Positions 40,096 through 49,542 of a DNA stretch of 64,000 nt are shown here, one piece after another (position 1 is the stretch's first letter; each line of letters begins with the position of its first letter). The position numbers and the translations under genes are program-made. Below the pieces are notes generated by a model, which was not told the DNA's origin, did no database searches, and saw only the letters and a list, made by a program, of their open reading frames with translations. Location: the NCBI RefSeq assembly GCF_900100655.1, contig NZ_FNCE01000009.1, positions 40,673 to 104,672 of the forward strand, written 5' to 3'. The DNA is from Limimonas halophila. Lineage in GTDB: Bacteria; Pseudomonadota; Alphaproteobacteria; Kiloniellales; Rhodovibrionaceae.

Positions 40096-40769
40096 GCGCC
40101 CGCCCGCAGGCCGTCACGCTCGCCCTGCACGGCGCGCTGCTCGACCGCGACAGCGGGGTGGCGGCGGCGCTCGCGCCCTGGGCGGAGCGGCACGGCGTCG
40201 AGGCCGATGTGGGGCCGCTGGTGGCCGCCTTCCACCGCCACGAGCCGCGCCGCCTGCGCGAGAACCCCGAGCTGCGCTACCCGGACGTCCTCGAACTGGT
40301 ATTCGCGGATCTCGCGCGGGATTTCGGCGTCACGCCCACGGGCGCGGAGGCGGCGGCGTTCGGTGAGTCCGTGGGCGACTGGCCGCTCTTCGCCGAGAGC
40401 GCCGAGGCGTTGGGCGCGCTTCAGCGCCACGTCCACGTGGCCCTGGTCGCCAACATCGACCGCGCCACCTTCACGTCCGTCGCCGGGCGGCTGGGCGGGC
40501 AGCCCGACGTGCTCGTGACGGCGGAGGATGCGGGCGCCTACAAGCCCGAGCGCGCGCCCTTCGAGATGGCGCTGGACTGGCTGAGCGAGATCGGCGTGGG
40601 CTTCGACGCCGTGCTGCACACGGGCGAGGCGCGCGACGCCGACATCGCGCCGGCGCGGGCCATGGGGCTGCGCACCTGCCGCATCGACCGCGCGGACGAG
40701 GGGGCGGGCGAGGCGGACTGGCGGGTGGGCTCGCTCAACGAGCTGGTGGCGGCGATCCGTCAGATGTGA
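40092..40769 (+). CDS. HAD-superfamily protein lacking the catalytic aspartate (probable pseudoenzyme)
   Basis: 225 aa with the overall shape of a type II haloacid dehalogenase/HAD hydrolase. At the nucleophile position, where relatives have hhFDxxGTL, it reads TLALHGALLD: the Asp is Ala11 and the Thr is Ala15. Motif III lysine (AYKPERAPFEMAL, ~155) and a motif-IV-like TGEARDADIAPARAMG (~178) remain. It is therefore probably not a phosphatase or dehalogenase. It is followed by an intact HAD gene 16 bp on, so a regulatory or chaperone-like role is possible. Coupled to the cupin gene by ATGA. Confidence 0.8.
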   Translation: MSARPQAVTLALHGALLDRDSGVAAALAPWAERHGVEADVGPLVAAFHRHEPRRLRENPELRYPDVLELVFADLARDFGVTPTGAEAAAFGESVGDWPLFAESAEALGALQRHVHVALVANIDRATFTSVAGRLGGQPDVLVTAEDAGAYKPERAPFEMALDWLSEIGVGFDAVLHTGEARDADIAPARAMGLRTCRIDRADEGAGEADWRVGSLNELVAAIRQM

Positions 40770-40785
40770 TGGGAGGACGGCCGCG

Positions 40786-41463
40786 GTGGCGGGCGAAGCG
40801 GCGAGTGTACCCGTCTGGGTGTTCGACCTGGACAACACCCTCTATCCCGCGTCCTCGCGCCTGTTCGATCAGGTCGACGCGCGCATGGGCGCGTTCGTGC
40901 AGGACGCGCTCGGCATCGCCGACCGCGACGAAGCGCGCCGCATCCAGAAGCAGTACCTGCGCGAGCACGGCACCACGCTGCGCGGGCTGATGGACCGCCA
41001 CGGCGTCGATCCCGACGCCTTCATGGCCTACGTCCACGACATCGACCTCTCGCCGCTGGCCCCCGACCCGGCCCTGGACGCGGCGCTGAGCGCGCTCGCC
41101 GGGCGCAAGCTCATCTTCACCAACGGCCCCGAGGCCCACGCCAGTGCCGTGCTGCACCGCCTGGGCATCGCGCGCCACTTCGAGGCCCTGGTCGACTTCG
41201 CCGCCACCGGCCACCGGCCCAAGCCCGACCGCCGCGCCTACACCGCGCTCATCGAGCGCCACGGCGTTGCCCCCGAGCGTGCGGTCTTCCTCGACGACAT
41301 GCCACGCAACCTCGCCCCCGCCGCCGAGCTGGGCATGACCACGGTGTGGGTGGAAAACGACAGCCGGTGGGCGCGCCTCGACCACACGGGCGAGGAGCCC
41401 TTCATCCACCACCGCACGCGCGACCTTGTCGGCTGGTTGCAGCGCCGCACACGGGCCGCTTGA
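40786..41463 (+). CDS. Pyrimidine 5'-nucleotidase-type HAD hydrolase
   Basis: 225 aa. All HAD motifs are present: nucleophile [11 protein letters not shown] (14-24), motif II IFTNG (~110), motif III lysine in [10 protein letters not shown] (~145) and motif [11 protein letters not shown] (~167). The group (YjjG/SDT1-like, DLDNTLYP) dephosphorylates pyrimidine mononucleotides. GTG start at 40786 with GGGAGGA 8 nt upstream. In alphaproteobacteria this gene commonly precedes dapD, as here. Confidence 0.9.
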   Translation: MAGEAASVPVWVFDLDNTLYPASSRLFDQVDARMGAFVQDALGIADRDEARRIQKQYLREHGTTLRGLMDRHGVDPDAFMAYVHDIDLSPLAPDPALDAALSALAGRKLIFTNGPEAHASAVLHRLGIARHFEALVDFAATGHRPKPDRRAYTALIERHGVAPERAVFLDDMPRNLAPAAELGMTTVWVENDSRWARLDHTGEEPFIHHRTRDLVGWLQRRTRAA

Positions 41464-41536
41464 CGCCCTTCCGGGGCGTGCGCACAGTCCCGCCGCTCAA
41501 CCGGGCGGCAGCGGGACACGGGGGCCGAAAATCGCC

Positions 41537-42391
<855 letters not shown>

Positions 42392-42402
42392 GGGAACCCG
42401 TC

Positions 42403-43563
42403 ATGGCCGCCGTCACCGCCCCGGACCCGGTGGAGCTGGCCCAGCGCCTGATCCGCTGCCCGAGCGTCACCCCGGCGGAGGGCGGCGCGCTCGACGAGCT
42501 GGAGACGGTGCTCGGCGGCCTGGGCTTCCGCTGCACGCGCCTCACCTTCACCGAGCCGGGCACGGCGGACGTCGCCAACCTCTACGCCCGCATCGGCACC
42601 GGCTCGCCGCACATCGCCTTCGCCGGCCACACCGACGTCGTGCCCGTGGGCGACACGGCGGCCTGGTCCGTCGACCCCTTCGGCGGCCAGCGGGTTGGGG
42701 ACGAGGTGATCGGCCGCGGCGCGGTGGACATGAAGGGCGCCATCGCCGCCTTCGTCGCCGCTGTCGGCCGCTTGCTGGAAGAGCGCGGCGGCGATCCGGG
42801 CGGCAGCATCAGCTTCCTCATCACCGGCGACGAGGAAGGCCCCTCCATCAACGGCACGCGCAAGCTGCTGGAGTGGATGCAGGCCGAGGGCGAACAGCCG
42901 GAGATGTGCGTCGTCGGCGAGCCCACGAGCGAGGCGGCGCTGGGCGACACCATCAAGGTCGGCCGGCGCGGCAGCCTGACGGCGCGGCTGACGGTGCACG
43001 GCACCCAGGGCCACACGGCCTATCCGCACAAGGCGGACAACCCCGTCCACCACCTCACCCGCGCGCTGCGGCGGCTGATCGACGAGCCCATCGACGACGG
43101 CAGCAGCCACTTCGAGCCGTCTCAGCTTCAGATCACCAGCGTCGACGTGGGCAACCCGGCCCACAACGTGATCCCGGCTTCGGCGACGGCGACGCTCAAC
43201 GTGCGCTTCAACGACCGCCACACCAGCGACCACGTGCTGGGCTGGATTCGCGCGCGAGTCCACGCCGAAACCACCAACTTCGAGCTGACCCCGCGCATTT
43301 CCGGGGAATCCTTCCTCTCGCCGCCGGGCGCGCTGACGGACGCCCTCGCCGCGGCGGTGCAGGAGGTGACCGGGCGCACGCCCGCGCTCGGCACGGGCGG
43401 CGGCACCTCGGACGCGCGCTTCATCAAGGACCTCTGCCCCGTGGCGGAGCTGGGCCTGCGCAACGCCACGGCCCACCAGGTCGACGAGCGCACGACGACG
43501 CAGGAGCTGCGCGAGCTGTGCGCCATCGACCACGCCGCCCTGCGCCGGTTGCTCGCGCCCTGA
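42403..43563 (+). CDS. dapE: Succinyl-diaminopimelate desuccinylase
   Basis: 386 aa. It removes succinate two steps after DapD to give LL-diaminopimelate. M20 metal and catalytic residues are visible: FAGHTDVVPVGD (His, Asp), GRGAVDMKGA (bridging Asp), TGDEEGPSINGT (catalytic Glu pair), GEPTSE and NATAHQVDE (C-terminal His). AAGGGAA precedes ATG 42403. Its TGA overlaps the next ATG (TGATG). Confidence 0.96.
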   Translation: MAAVTAPDPVELAQRLIRCPSVTPAEGGALDELETVLGGLGFRCTRLTFTEPGTADVANLYARIGTGSPHIAFAGHTDVVPVGDTAAWSVDPFGGQRVGDEVIGRGAVDMKGAIAAFVAAVGRLLEERGGDPGGSISFLITGDEEGPSINGTRKLLEWMQAEGEQPEMCVVGEPTSEAALGDTIKVGRRGSLTARLTVHGTQGHTAYPHKADNPVHHLTRALRRLIDEPIDDGSSHFEPSQLQITSVDVGNPAHNVIPASATATLNVRFNDRHTSDHVLGWIRARVHAETTNFELTPRISGESFLSPPGALTDALAAAVQEVTGRTPALGTGGGTSDARFIKDLCPVAELGLRNATAHQVDERTTTQELRELCAIDHAALRRLLAP

Positions 43564-44144
43564 TGGTGCCGGACCTGCCGGCCATCGTCCGCGCGCTCGC
43601 GGGGGCGGCGCGGCTCGCCCGCTTCGACCCCGACGGGCTGATGTATTTCGACGATGACGCGCGCGCCGTCGTGCAGTCCTTCTTCGCCGCCGTGCTCGTG
43701 GCACCCGGTTACGCGATCCTTGTGGTGCAGCACCTGGGCCGCGTGGACGTGACCGCGGGCCCGCTCAGCGCCGGGCTGGTGGAGTTCTTCGGCTACGTCA
43801 TCTCGTGGACGGCGTTTCCCGTGGCCGTGCTCGAATTGTCCCGCCTGATGGAGCGCGGCGAGCGCTGGTTCGGCTTCGTCGTGGCGCTGAACTGGTCGAA
43901 GGTGCTGCAGATGGCCCTGTACTTGCCGGCCGCGCTGCTGGCGGGCGCCGCCGCCGGGGAGAGCGGCCCCGGCGCCGCCTCGCTGCTGACCTTCCTGGCC
44001 CTGATGGCGATCCTGGCCTACCAGTGGTTCGTCACCCGCAGCGCCCTCAACATCACCGGCGTCCAGGCCGCCGGCCTGACCGGCATCGACGTCGTCCTCG
44101 GCCTCATGATCACCGGCCTGACGGACGGCGCGATTTCCGGCTGA
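43563..44144 (+). CDS. Integral membrane protein of unknown function, 193 aa
   Basis: About four to five hydrophobic segments: FFAAVLVAPGYAILVV (~40-55), FFGYVISWTAFPVAVL (~75-92), VLQMALYLPAALLAGAAA (~115-132), LLTFLALMAILAYQWF (~142-157) and IDVVLGLMITGLTDGA at the end. The N-terminal ~30 residues are amphipathic. A similar gene often follows dapE in Rhodospirillales. No function is known. Translationally coupled to dapE. Confidence 0.75.
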   Translation: MVPDLPAIVRALAGAARLARFDPDGLMYFDDDARAVVQSFFAAVLVAPGYAILVVQHLGRVDVTAGPLSAGLVEFFGYVISWTAFPVAVLELSRLMERGERWFGFVVALNWSKVLQMALYLPAALLAGAAAGESGPGAASLLTFLALMAILAYQWFVTRSALNITGVQAAGLTGIDVVLGLMITGLTDGAISG

Positions 44145-44204
44145 GGTTCATACGGGCGGCCATAGCGGTGTATCGACTCCGGTCCATGGCCTCATTCTGT
44201 CTTT

Positions 44205-44283
44205 GCGCGCCCTTGGCGCGCGAGCGAGCTGTCCTCCTGAAAGGAGGACAGGCGCTTTCAGCGCCTCGCACGCTTCAGCGTGC
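44205..44283. repeat. Run of four consecutive perfect hairpins
   Basis: Four palindromes follow one another between convergent genes: GCGCGCC-CTT-GGCGCGC (44205-44221), a 10-bp stem CTGTCCTCCT with loop GAA (44229-44251), GGCGCT-TTC-AGCGCC (44251-44265) and GCACGC-TTCA-GCGTGC (44268-44283). Loops are all 3-4 nt. This is too dense for a single terminator and resembles a REP/BIME-like cluster. It could also stabilise or end both transcripts. Confidence 0.75.
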
Positions 44284-44373
44284 AAAGGACCGACCCGCCG
44301 CTTCCGCAAAACTCCACGGACATGAAGCAGCTCAAATCCCCCACGCGGAATGCTATTTCCATGTCCGCCGGTA

Positions 44374-46311
44374 TCAGCCCCCGTCCGCCCCGTTTTCCAG
44401 GTGCTTCCGCGCTTCTTCGGGGGTTTCGAAGATGTGCGGGGCGACGTGGCGGGTGAGCGCGGTGCCCAGCTTCAGGCGCAGGAAGGCGCTGGTGGTGTAG
44501 CGCGAGACGCCCAGGTAGTAATTCTCTTCCATGTGCCGGACCATCTCGGCGTAGCTGTCCAGCAGGTCGGGCGGGATCTGGACGTTGTCGTAGTTGACGA
44601 TCACCCAGACGCGCTTGCCGATCGCCTCGCACCGCGCGGCCACGGCGTCGCGGATCTCGGCGATGTCCTGCTCGCTGCGCACCTGCATGCCCTCGAAGTT
44701 GAGGAAGAGGATATTGCGCCCCTCGTCGTAGCTGATGCGCTCGTTGAGGTTCAGGGACAGCAGGATGTCCTTCAGGCCCATGGTCTCGTCCGCGAAGATG
44801 CGCGGGTCCATCGTCTTGGGCGCGCGCACGATGGGCGTGAAGTCCATCTTCGCCAGGATGTCGCGCTCGATGTCGATGCCGGGCGCGACCTCCACCAACT
44901 CAAGCCCATCGGGCGTGAGCGCGAAGACGCAGCGCTCGGTGACGTAGCGCACGGGCTGGCCCTGGTTCACGGCGTGGTCGCCGGAGAAGGTGACCTGCTC
45001 CACGGCCGCGTTGAACTTGCGCGCCTTGCCCTCGTTGACGATGCGCAGCTTGCCGTCCTCGACCGCGACCTCCAGCCCGCCGGCGGTGAAGGTGCCGGCG
45101 AAGATCAGCCGCCGCGCGTTCTGCGAGATGTTGATGAAGCCGCCCGCGCCCGCGAGCTTGGCGCCGAAGCGCGAGACGTTGACGTTGCCGTGGGCGTCCG
45201 CCTGCGCCATCCCCAGGCAGGCGAGGTCCAGCCCGCCGCCGTCGTAGAAGTCGAACTGCTGGTTCTGGTCGATCAGCGCATCGGTGTTCCGGGCGGCGCC
45301 GAAGTCCAGGCCGCTGGCGGGCAGGCCGCCCACCACGCCCGGTTCGGCCGTGAGCGTGATGTAGTCCAGCACGCGCTCCTCGTTGGCCACGCGCGCCACG
45401 CCCTCGGGCATGCCGATGCCCAGGTTCACCACGCCGTTGGGCGGCAGCTCGAAGGCGCAGCGCCGCGCCACCAGCTTGCGCGCGGTGAGCGGCATGGGCT
45501 CGCCGTCGTCCAGCGGCTCGGCGATCTCGTGCGCGAAGCCGGGGGAGTAGGGCGTGGCGTAGGTCTGGTGGTGGTTCTCCGGGTCGGCCACCACCACGCA
45601 GTCCACCAGCACACCGGGGATCTGCACCTGCCGCGGGTGCAGCGTGCCCGGCTTGGCGATGCGTTCCACCTGCACCACCACGAAGCCGTTGGAATTGCGC
45701 GCCGCCATCGCCATGGCGAGGTTGTCCAGCGTCAGCGCCTCGCGCTCCATCGTGATGTTGCCGGCGGGGTCGGCCGTGGTGCCGCGCAGGAAGGCCACGG
45801 TGATGGGGAAGCCCTCGTAGAACAGCCAGGGCTCGCCGCCGATCTCCTGGCGGTGGACGATGTCGCGTGTGGTGAGCGCGTTCAGCCGGCCGCCCTCGCG
45901 TTCGGGATCGACGAAGGTGTTCACGCCGACCTTGGAGAGCGTGCCCGGCTTGCCCGCCGCGATGTCGCGGTAGAGGTGGGAAATCACGCCCTGGGGCAGG
46001 TTGTAGGCCTCGATGCGCTCGGCAAGCGCCAGCTCCGCCACGTGCGGGATCAGGCCCCAGTGGCCGCCGATGACGCGCTTGAGCAGGCCGTCGCGGGCCA
46101 AGCGGTTCAGCCCGCGCTCCTTGCCGTCGCCCTGGCCGGCGGCGAAGACGAGCGAGAGGTCGCGCGGGTGGCCGTCGTCCGCGTGGCGCTGCGCCAGCGC
46201 CGCCAGCAGCTCGTCCGGCGTGCCGATGCCGACGAAGCCCGACGTGGCGACGGTGTCCCCGTCCCCGACGATGGCGACCGCTTCCTGGGCCGAGACGATC
46301 TTGTGCTTCAT
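44374..46311 (-). CDS. Acyl-CoA:acetate/3-ketoacid CoA-transferase with C-terminal extension
   Basis: 645 aa. A family I CoA-transferase with both alpha- and beta-type halves in one chain (IVGDGDTVATSGFVGIGTPDELL at the start; PNGVVNLGIGMPEGVA in the second half). The covalent-catalysis glutamate lies in ITLTAEPGVVGGLPASGLDFG (~residue 320), as in YdiF and propionate CoA-transferases. YdiF-like enzymes are about 530 aa. Here ~125 more residues (DILLSLNLNERISYDEGRNILFLNFEGMQVRSEQD onwards) form an additional alpha/beta domain. Likely role: activation of short-chain acids for degradation. Not in an operon. Confidence 0.88.
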   Translation of the reverse strand: MKHKIVSAQEAVAIVGDGDTVATSGFVGIGTPDELLAALAQRHADDGHPRDLSLVFAAGQGDGKERGLNRLARDGLLKRVIGGHWGLIPHVAELALAERIEAYNLPQGVISHLYRDIAAGKPGTLSKVGVNTFVDPEREGGRLNALTTRDIVHRQEIGGEPWLFYEGFPITVAFLRGTTADPAGNITMEREALTLDNLAMAMAARNSNGFVVVQVERIAKPGTLHPRQVQIPGVLVDCVVVADPENHHQTYATPYSPGFAHEIAEPLDDGEPMPLTARKLVARRCAFELPPNGVVNLGIGMPEGVARVANEERVLDYITLTAEPGVVGGLPASGLDFGAARNTDALIDQNQQFDFYDGGGLDLACLGMAQADAHGNVNVSRFGAKLAGAGGFINISQNARRLIFAGTFTAGGLEVAVEDGKLRIVNEGKARKFNAAVEQVTFSGDHAVNQGQPVRYVTERCVFALTPDGLELVEVAPGIDIERDILAKMDFTPIVRAPKTMDPRIFADETMGLKDILLSLNLNERISYDEGRNILFLNFEGMQVRSEQDIAEIRDAVAARCEAIGKRVWVIVNYDNVQIPPDLLDSYAEMVRHMEENYYLGVSRYTTSAFLRLKLGTALTRHVAPHIFETPEEARKHLENGADGG

Positions 46312-46435
46312 GGCCGTCGTGCTCCCGGCGAACGTGACGCTTGGCCGCGACCGCTCCGCCGGCCGCGAGGCCTCCCCGCCGGGATCGTGCCGCGATTGTC
46401 GGGCGCTGGGAAACCCCTGCCGCGCACCTCGCGCG

Positions 46436-47182
46436 TCAGGTTCCGTCGTAGGCCACGTGCGTCAGGTACAGGCCCTCGGGTGGCGCCGTGGGGCCGGCGG
46501 CCGAGCGGGCGCGCGCGTTCAGGGCGCGGGCGACGTCCTCGGGCGTGAACTTGCCCTGGCCGACGAATTGCAGTGTGCCCGCGATGATGCGCATCTGGTT
46601 GTGCAGGAAGGAAAGCGCGCGCGCGGTGATGTGGATCTCGTCGCCGTCGCGCGCGACGGCCAGGTGGTCCAGCGTCTTCACCGGGGAGTCCGCCTGGCAC
46701 TCGCTGGCGCGGAAGGACGTGAAATCGTGCCGCCCGACGAGATGCCGGGCGCCTGCCTGCATGGCGTCGGCGTCGAGCGCCATGGGCACCCACCACACGC
46801 GCCCGCGGTCCAGGGCCGGCGGCGCGCGGCGGTTCAGGATGCGGTAGAGGTAGCCGCGCTCCGTGGCGGAAAAGCGGGCGTGGAAATCGTCGCTCACGGC
46901 CTCGGCGCCGACCACGGCGACGCCGCGCGGGCGCAGGAAGTGGTTGAGCGCGTCGCGCACGCGGCCCGTCGGCACGGTCTTTTCGATGTCGACGTGCGCC
47001 ACTTGGCCGAGCGCGTGCACACCCGAGTCCGTGCGGCCGGCGGCGACGACCGTCGGCGTCTCGCCGGAAAAAGCGTAGACGGCCTCTTCCACGGCCTGCT
47101 GCACGCCCACGCCGGTGGCCTGGCGCTGCCAGCCGACGAAGCCGGCGCCGTCGTATTCCAGCACCAGCTTGAAGCGGGTCAT
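46436..47182 (-). CDS. truA: tRNA pseudouridine(38-40) synthase TruA
   Basis: 248 aa. It isomerises uridines 38-40 in tRNA anticodon stems. LVLEYDGAGFVGWQRQ opens the protein, and the catalytic aspartate is in AAGRTDSGVHALGQVAH (~residue 53). RAPPALDRGRVWWV and SFLHNQMRIIAGTL complete the family pattern. Its ATG overlaps the fmt stop (ATGA), in the def-fmt-truA order. Confidence 0.96.
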   Translation of the reverse strand: MTRFKLVLEYDGAGFVGWQRQATGVGVQQAVEEAVYAFSGETPTVVAAGRTDSGVHALGQVAHVDIEKTVPTGRVRDALNHFLRPRGVAVVGAEAVSDDFHARFSATERGYLYRILNRRAPPALDRGRVWWVPMALDADAMQAGARHLVGRHDFTSFRASECQADSPVKTLDHLAVARDGDEIHITARALSFLHNQMRIIAGTLQFVGQGKFTPEDVARALNARARSAAGPTAPPEGLYLTHVAYDGT

Positions 47183-48108
47183 TGCAGCCGGGCGCCGTGC
47201 TCCAGCGCGTAGCCGCGAAGGAAGGCCGCGGTGTCCATGGGGCTCTTGCCGCTGCGCTGGACGCGGATCAGGCGCAGCGAGCCCAGGCCGCAGGACACCA
47301 GGAAGGTCGTCTCGTCCAGCACCTTGCCGACCGGCGTGCCCGAGGGCGGGCCGGGCGCAACCTCGGCGCGCAGCACCTTGAGCGTCTCGCCGTCGGGCAG
47401 CGTGGTGGTCGCGCCGGGCTTGGGCGCCAGCGCGCGGATCAGGCGCTCCAGCTCGATCGCGGGGCGGCGCCAGTCCAGCTTGCGGTCGGCCTTGGTCAGC
47501 TTGGGCGCGGTCAGCGCCCAGGTATCGTCCTGCGGCTGCGGCGTGACCTCGCCCGCATCCAGCGCGGTCAGCGCCTTCGGCATCAGGCGCGCGCCCACCT
47601 CCGCCAGGCTGTCGTGCAGCTCCCCGGCGTTGGTGTCGGCGGCGATGGCGACGCGCTCCTGCATGACGATGGGGCCGGTGTCGAGCCCGCTGTCCATCTT
47701 CATCACGGTGACGCCGGTTTCGTCGTCGCCGGCCAGGATGGCGCGTTGGATCGGGGCCGCGCCGCGCCAGCGCGGCAGCAGCGAGGCGTGCACGTTCAGG
47801 CAGCCCAGGCGCGGCGCTTCCAGCATGGCCGCGGGGAAGATCAGGCCGTAGGCCACGACCACCGCGGCGTCCGGGTTCAGCTCCGCGAAGCGCTGCTGCA
47901 CCGCCTCGTCGTCCAGGCGCTCGGGCGTTTCCACGGCGATGCCGTGCCGCTCGGCTTCCGCCTGCACGGGGGTCGGCTGTTCCGTGTAGCCGCGCCCGGC
48001 CTTGCGCGGCGGCTGGGTGTAGACGCACGCGACCTCGTGCCCCGCCTCGACCAGGGCGCGCAGCGTCGGGACGGCGAAGTCCGGGGTGCCGAAAAACGCG
48101 AGCCGCAT
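47179..48108 (-). CDS. fmt: Methionyl-tRNA formyltransferase
   Basis: 309 aa. It formylates initiator Met-tRNA using 10-formyltetrahydrofolate. The N-terminal Rossmann domain begins LAFFGTPDFAVPTL. The folate site NVHASLLPRWRGAAPIQRAI (~residues 110-129) contains the catalytic Asn and His, and the conserved Asp is in DSGLDTGPI. The C-terminal OB-like domain follows. The usual tight link to def is broken by a ~90-bp repeat (48224-48314). Confidence 0.96.
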   Translation of the reverse strand: MRLAFFGTPDFAVPTLRALVEAGHEVACVYTQPPRKAGRGYTEQPTPVQAEAERHGIAVETPERLDDEAVQQRFAELNPDAAVVVAYGLIFPAAMLEAPRLGCLNVHASLLPRWRGAAPIQRAILAGDDETGVTVMKMDSGLDTGPIVMQERVAIAADTNAGELHDSLAEVGARLMPKALTALDAGEVTPQPQDDTWALTAPKLTKADRKLDWRRPAIELERLIRALAPKPGATTTLPDGETLKVLRAEVAPGPPSGTPVGKVLDETTFLVSCGLGSLRLIRVQRSGKSPMDTAAFLRGYALEHGARLQ

Positions 48109-48223
48109 TGTGGCGCTTCGTCCTTGAGTTCGTGTTCAGGGAACCGACCGGAAACCGTGCTCTGGCAGCCTCTCTCTTCGGGGTGCGAGCAGTTTCCGCG
48201 CCTGCGGCGCGGGAGCCGGTGGC

Positions 48224-48314
48224 TGTCCACGCACGAGCAAGCAGAATCACGCCGGGACGCCACGGCGGCGTGGGCGTCCGAAAAAGCTGATTCTGCTTTA
48301 CGGCGATCTGCTCT
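48224..48314 (-). repeat. Dispersed repeat, copy A (between def and fmt)
   Basis: 91 bp. Its reverse complement begins AGAGCAGATCGCCGTAAAG and ends in TGCTTGCTCGTGCGTGGACA. It is about 95% identical (five differences seen by eye) to copy C at the right end of the window. The repeat's first bases supply the TAG stop codon of def. Confidence 0.85.
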
Positions 48315-48858
48315 AGGCCGCCGTCTCTTTCGCGCGGTTCTTGCGGCTCTTGCCGCCTTTGTACTGCTTGGCGAGCTTGCGCAGGATCATGTTCTTCTTC
48401 AGCGAACTCAGGTAGTCGATGAAGAGCACGCCGTTGAGATGGTCGATCTCGTGCTGGAGCACCGTGGCGAGGAAGCCCTCGGCCTCGACGGTCTGTTCGG
48501 CGCCGTTTTCGTCCAGATAGCGGATCGTCGCCTGGCGGGGGCGGGTGATCTCGGCGTAGACCTCGGGCAGGGAGAGGCAGCCCTCCTCCTGCGTCTCGGT
48601 CTCCTCGCCGGTCCACACCACCTCGGGGTTGACCATGCGGTAGGGCTGGGGCTCTTCCCCTTCGCGCGAGGCGTCGGCGACCAGCACGCGCTTGTTCACG
48701 CCCACCTGCGGCGCGGCCAGGCCCACGCCGGGTGCGGCGTACATCGTCTCCAGCATGTCGTCCATGAGCCGGCGCAGCTCGTCGTCGACCTGCGTCACGG
48801 GCTCGCTGCGCTTTTTCAGGCGCTGGTCCGGCGCCACGAGGATGGGAAGTTCGGCCAT
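48313..48858 (-). CDS. def: Peptide deformylase
   Basis: 181 aa. It removes the formyl group from nascent proteins. Motif 1 GVGLAAPQVGV (~45-55), motif 2 EEGCLSLPEVYAE (~92-104, metal Cys) and motif 3 LQHEIDHLNGVLFIDYL (~137-153, two metal His) are complete, so it is an active iron/zinc enzyme. The basic C-terminal tail (KGGKSRKNRAKETAA) suits ribosome binding. Its TAG stop coincides with the edge of repeat copy A. Confidence 0.96.
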   Translation of the reverse strand: MAELPILVAPDQRLKKRSEPVTQVDDELRRLMDDMLETMYAAPGVGLAAPQVGVNKRVLVADASREGEEPQPYRMVNPEVVWTGEETETQEEGCLSLPEVYAEITRPRQATIRYLDENGAEQTVEAEGFLATVLQHEIDHLNGVLFIDYLSSLKKNMILRKLAKQYKGGKSRKNRAKETAA

Positions 48859-48963
48859 TACGGTCCCCGGCGAACACTCGCGTGCACGCGACCGGCGCGG
48901 AACCGGCCGCTGGACGGTCAGGTATGGGGCGCGGCCGCCGCGGTCAAGCGGCGGCCGCGCCGC

Positions 48964-49488
48964 TTACGTGCTCTCGTGCTGCAATTCCGCCACGACGGGG
49001 CGGAATTCCGCGATCACCTTGTCGTAGACGTCGCGCTTGAAGGGCACGATCAACTCCGGCAGTTCCGACAGATCGGCCCAGCGCCACGCCTGGAATTCCT
49101 GGTGGTGGCGCGTCAGGTCGATTTCGTCGTCACTGCCCAGGAAGCGCAGGAGGAACCAGCGTTGGCTCTGCCCCCGGTACTTGCCGCCCCACACCTTGGG
49201 GATCAGCCACGGCGGCAGGTCGTAGCTGTGCCAGTGCTGACTTTCCGCCAGGATCTCGGCGTTGGCGGTGCCGATCTCCTCCTCCAGCTCGCGCATCGCG
49301 GCGTCCGCGGGGGTTTCACCGGGGTCGATGCCGCCCTGGGGCATCTGCCAGGCGCCGCCGCGCACGTCCACGCGCTGCGCGATGAAGACCTGTCCCTTCT
49401 TGTTGAGCAGCATCAGCCCGACGCACGGGCGGTAGGGTAGCTGTTCGATCTCTTCCGGGGACGGCTGTTGCGCCCGTTGTTTGCTCAT
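48964..49488 (-). CDS. rppH: RNA pyrophosphohydrolase RppH (Nudix)
   Basis: 174 aa. It removes pyrophosphate from the 5' end of mRNA to trigger decay. The Nudix box runs from GGIDPGE through RELEEEIG (~52-74), with all catalytic glutamates. PYRPCVGLMLLNKKGQVFIAQR before it and GQSQRWFLLRFLG after are typical of RppH. It follows the deacetylase and ctpA genes, in the usual alphaproteobacterial order. Confidence 0.94.
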   Translation of the reverse strand: MSKQRAQQPSPEEIEQLPYRPCVGLMLLNKKGQVFIAQRVDVRGGAWQMPQGGIDPGETPADAAMRELEEEIGTANAEILAESQHWHSYDLPPWLIPKVWGGKYRGQSQRWFLLRFLGSDDEIDLTRHHQEFQAWRWADLSELPELIVPFKRDVYDKVIAEFRPVVAELQHEST

Positions 49489-49542
49489 CCGGCCTCCGGC
49501 TGCAACGGGGCGCGCCGGGACACAGCCGGATCCCGCCGGGCC

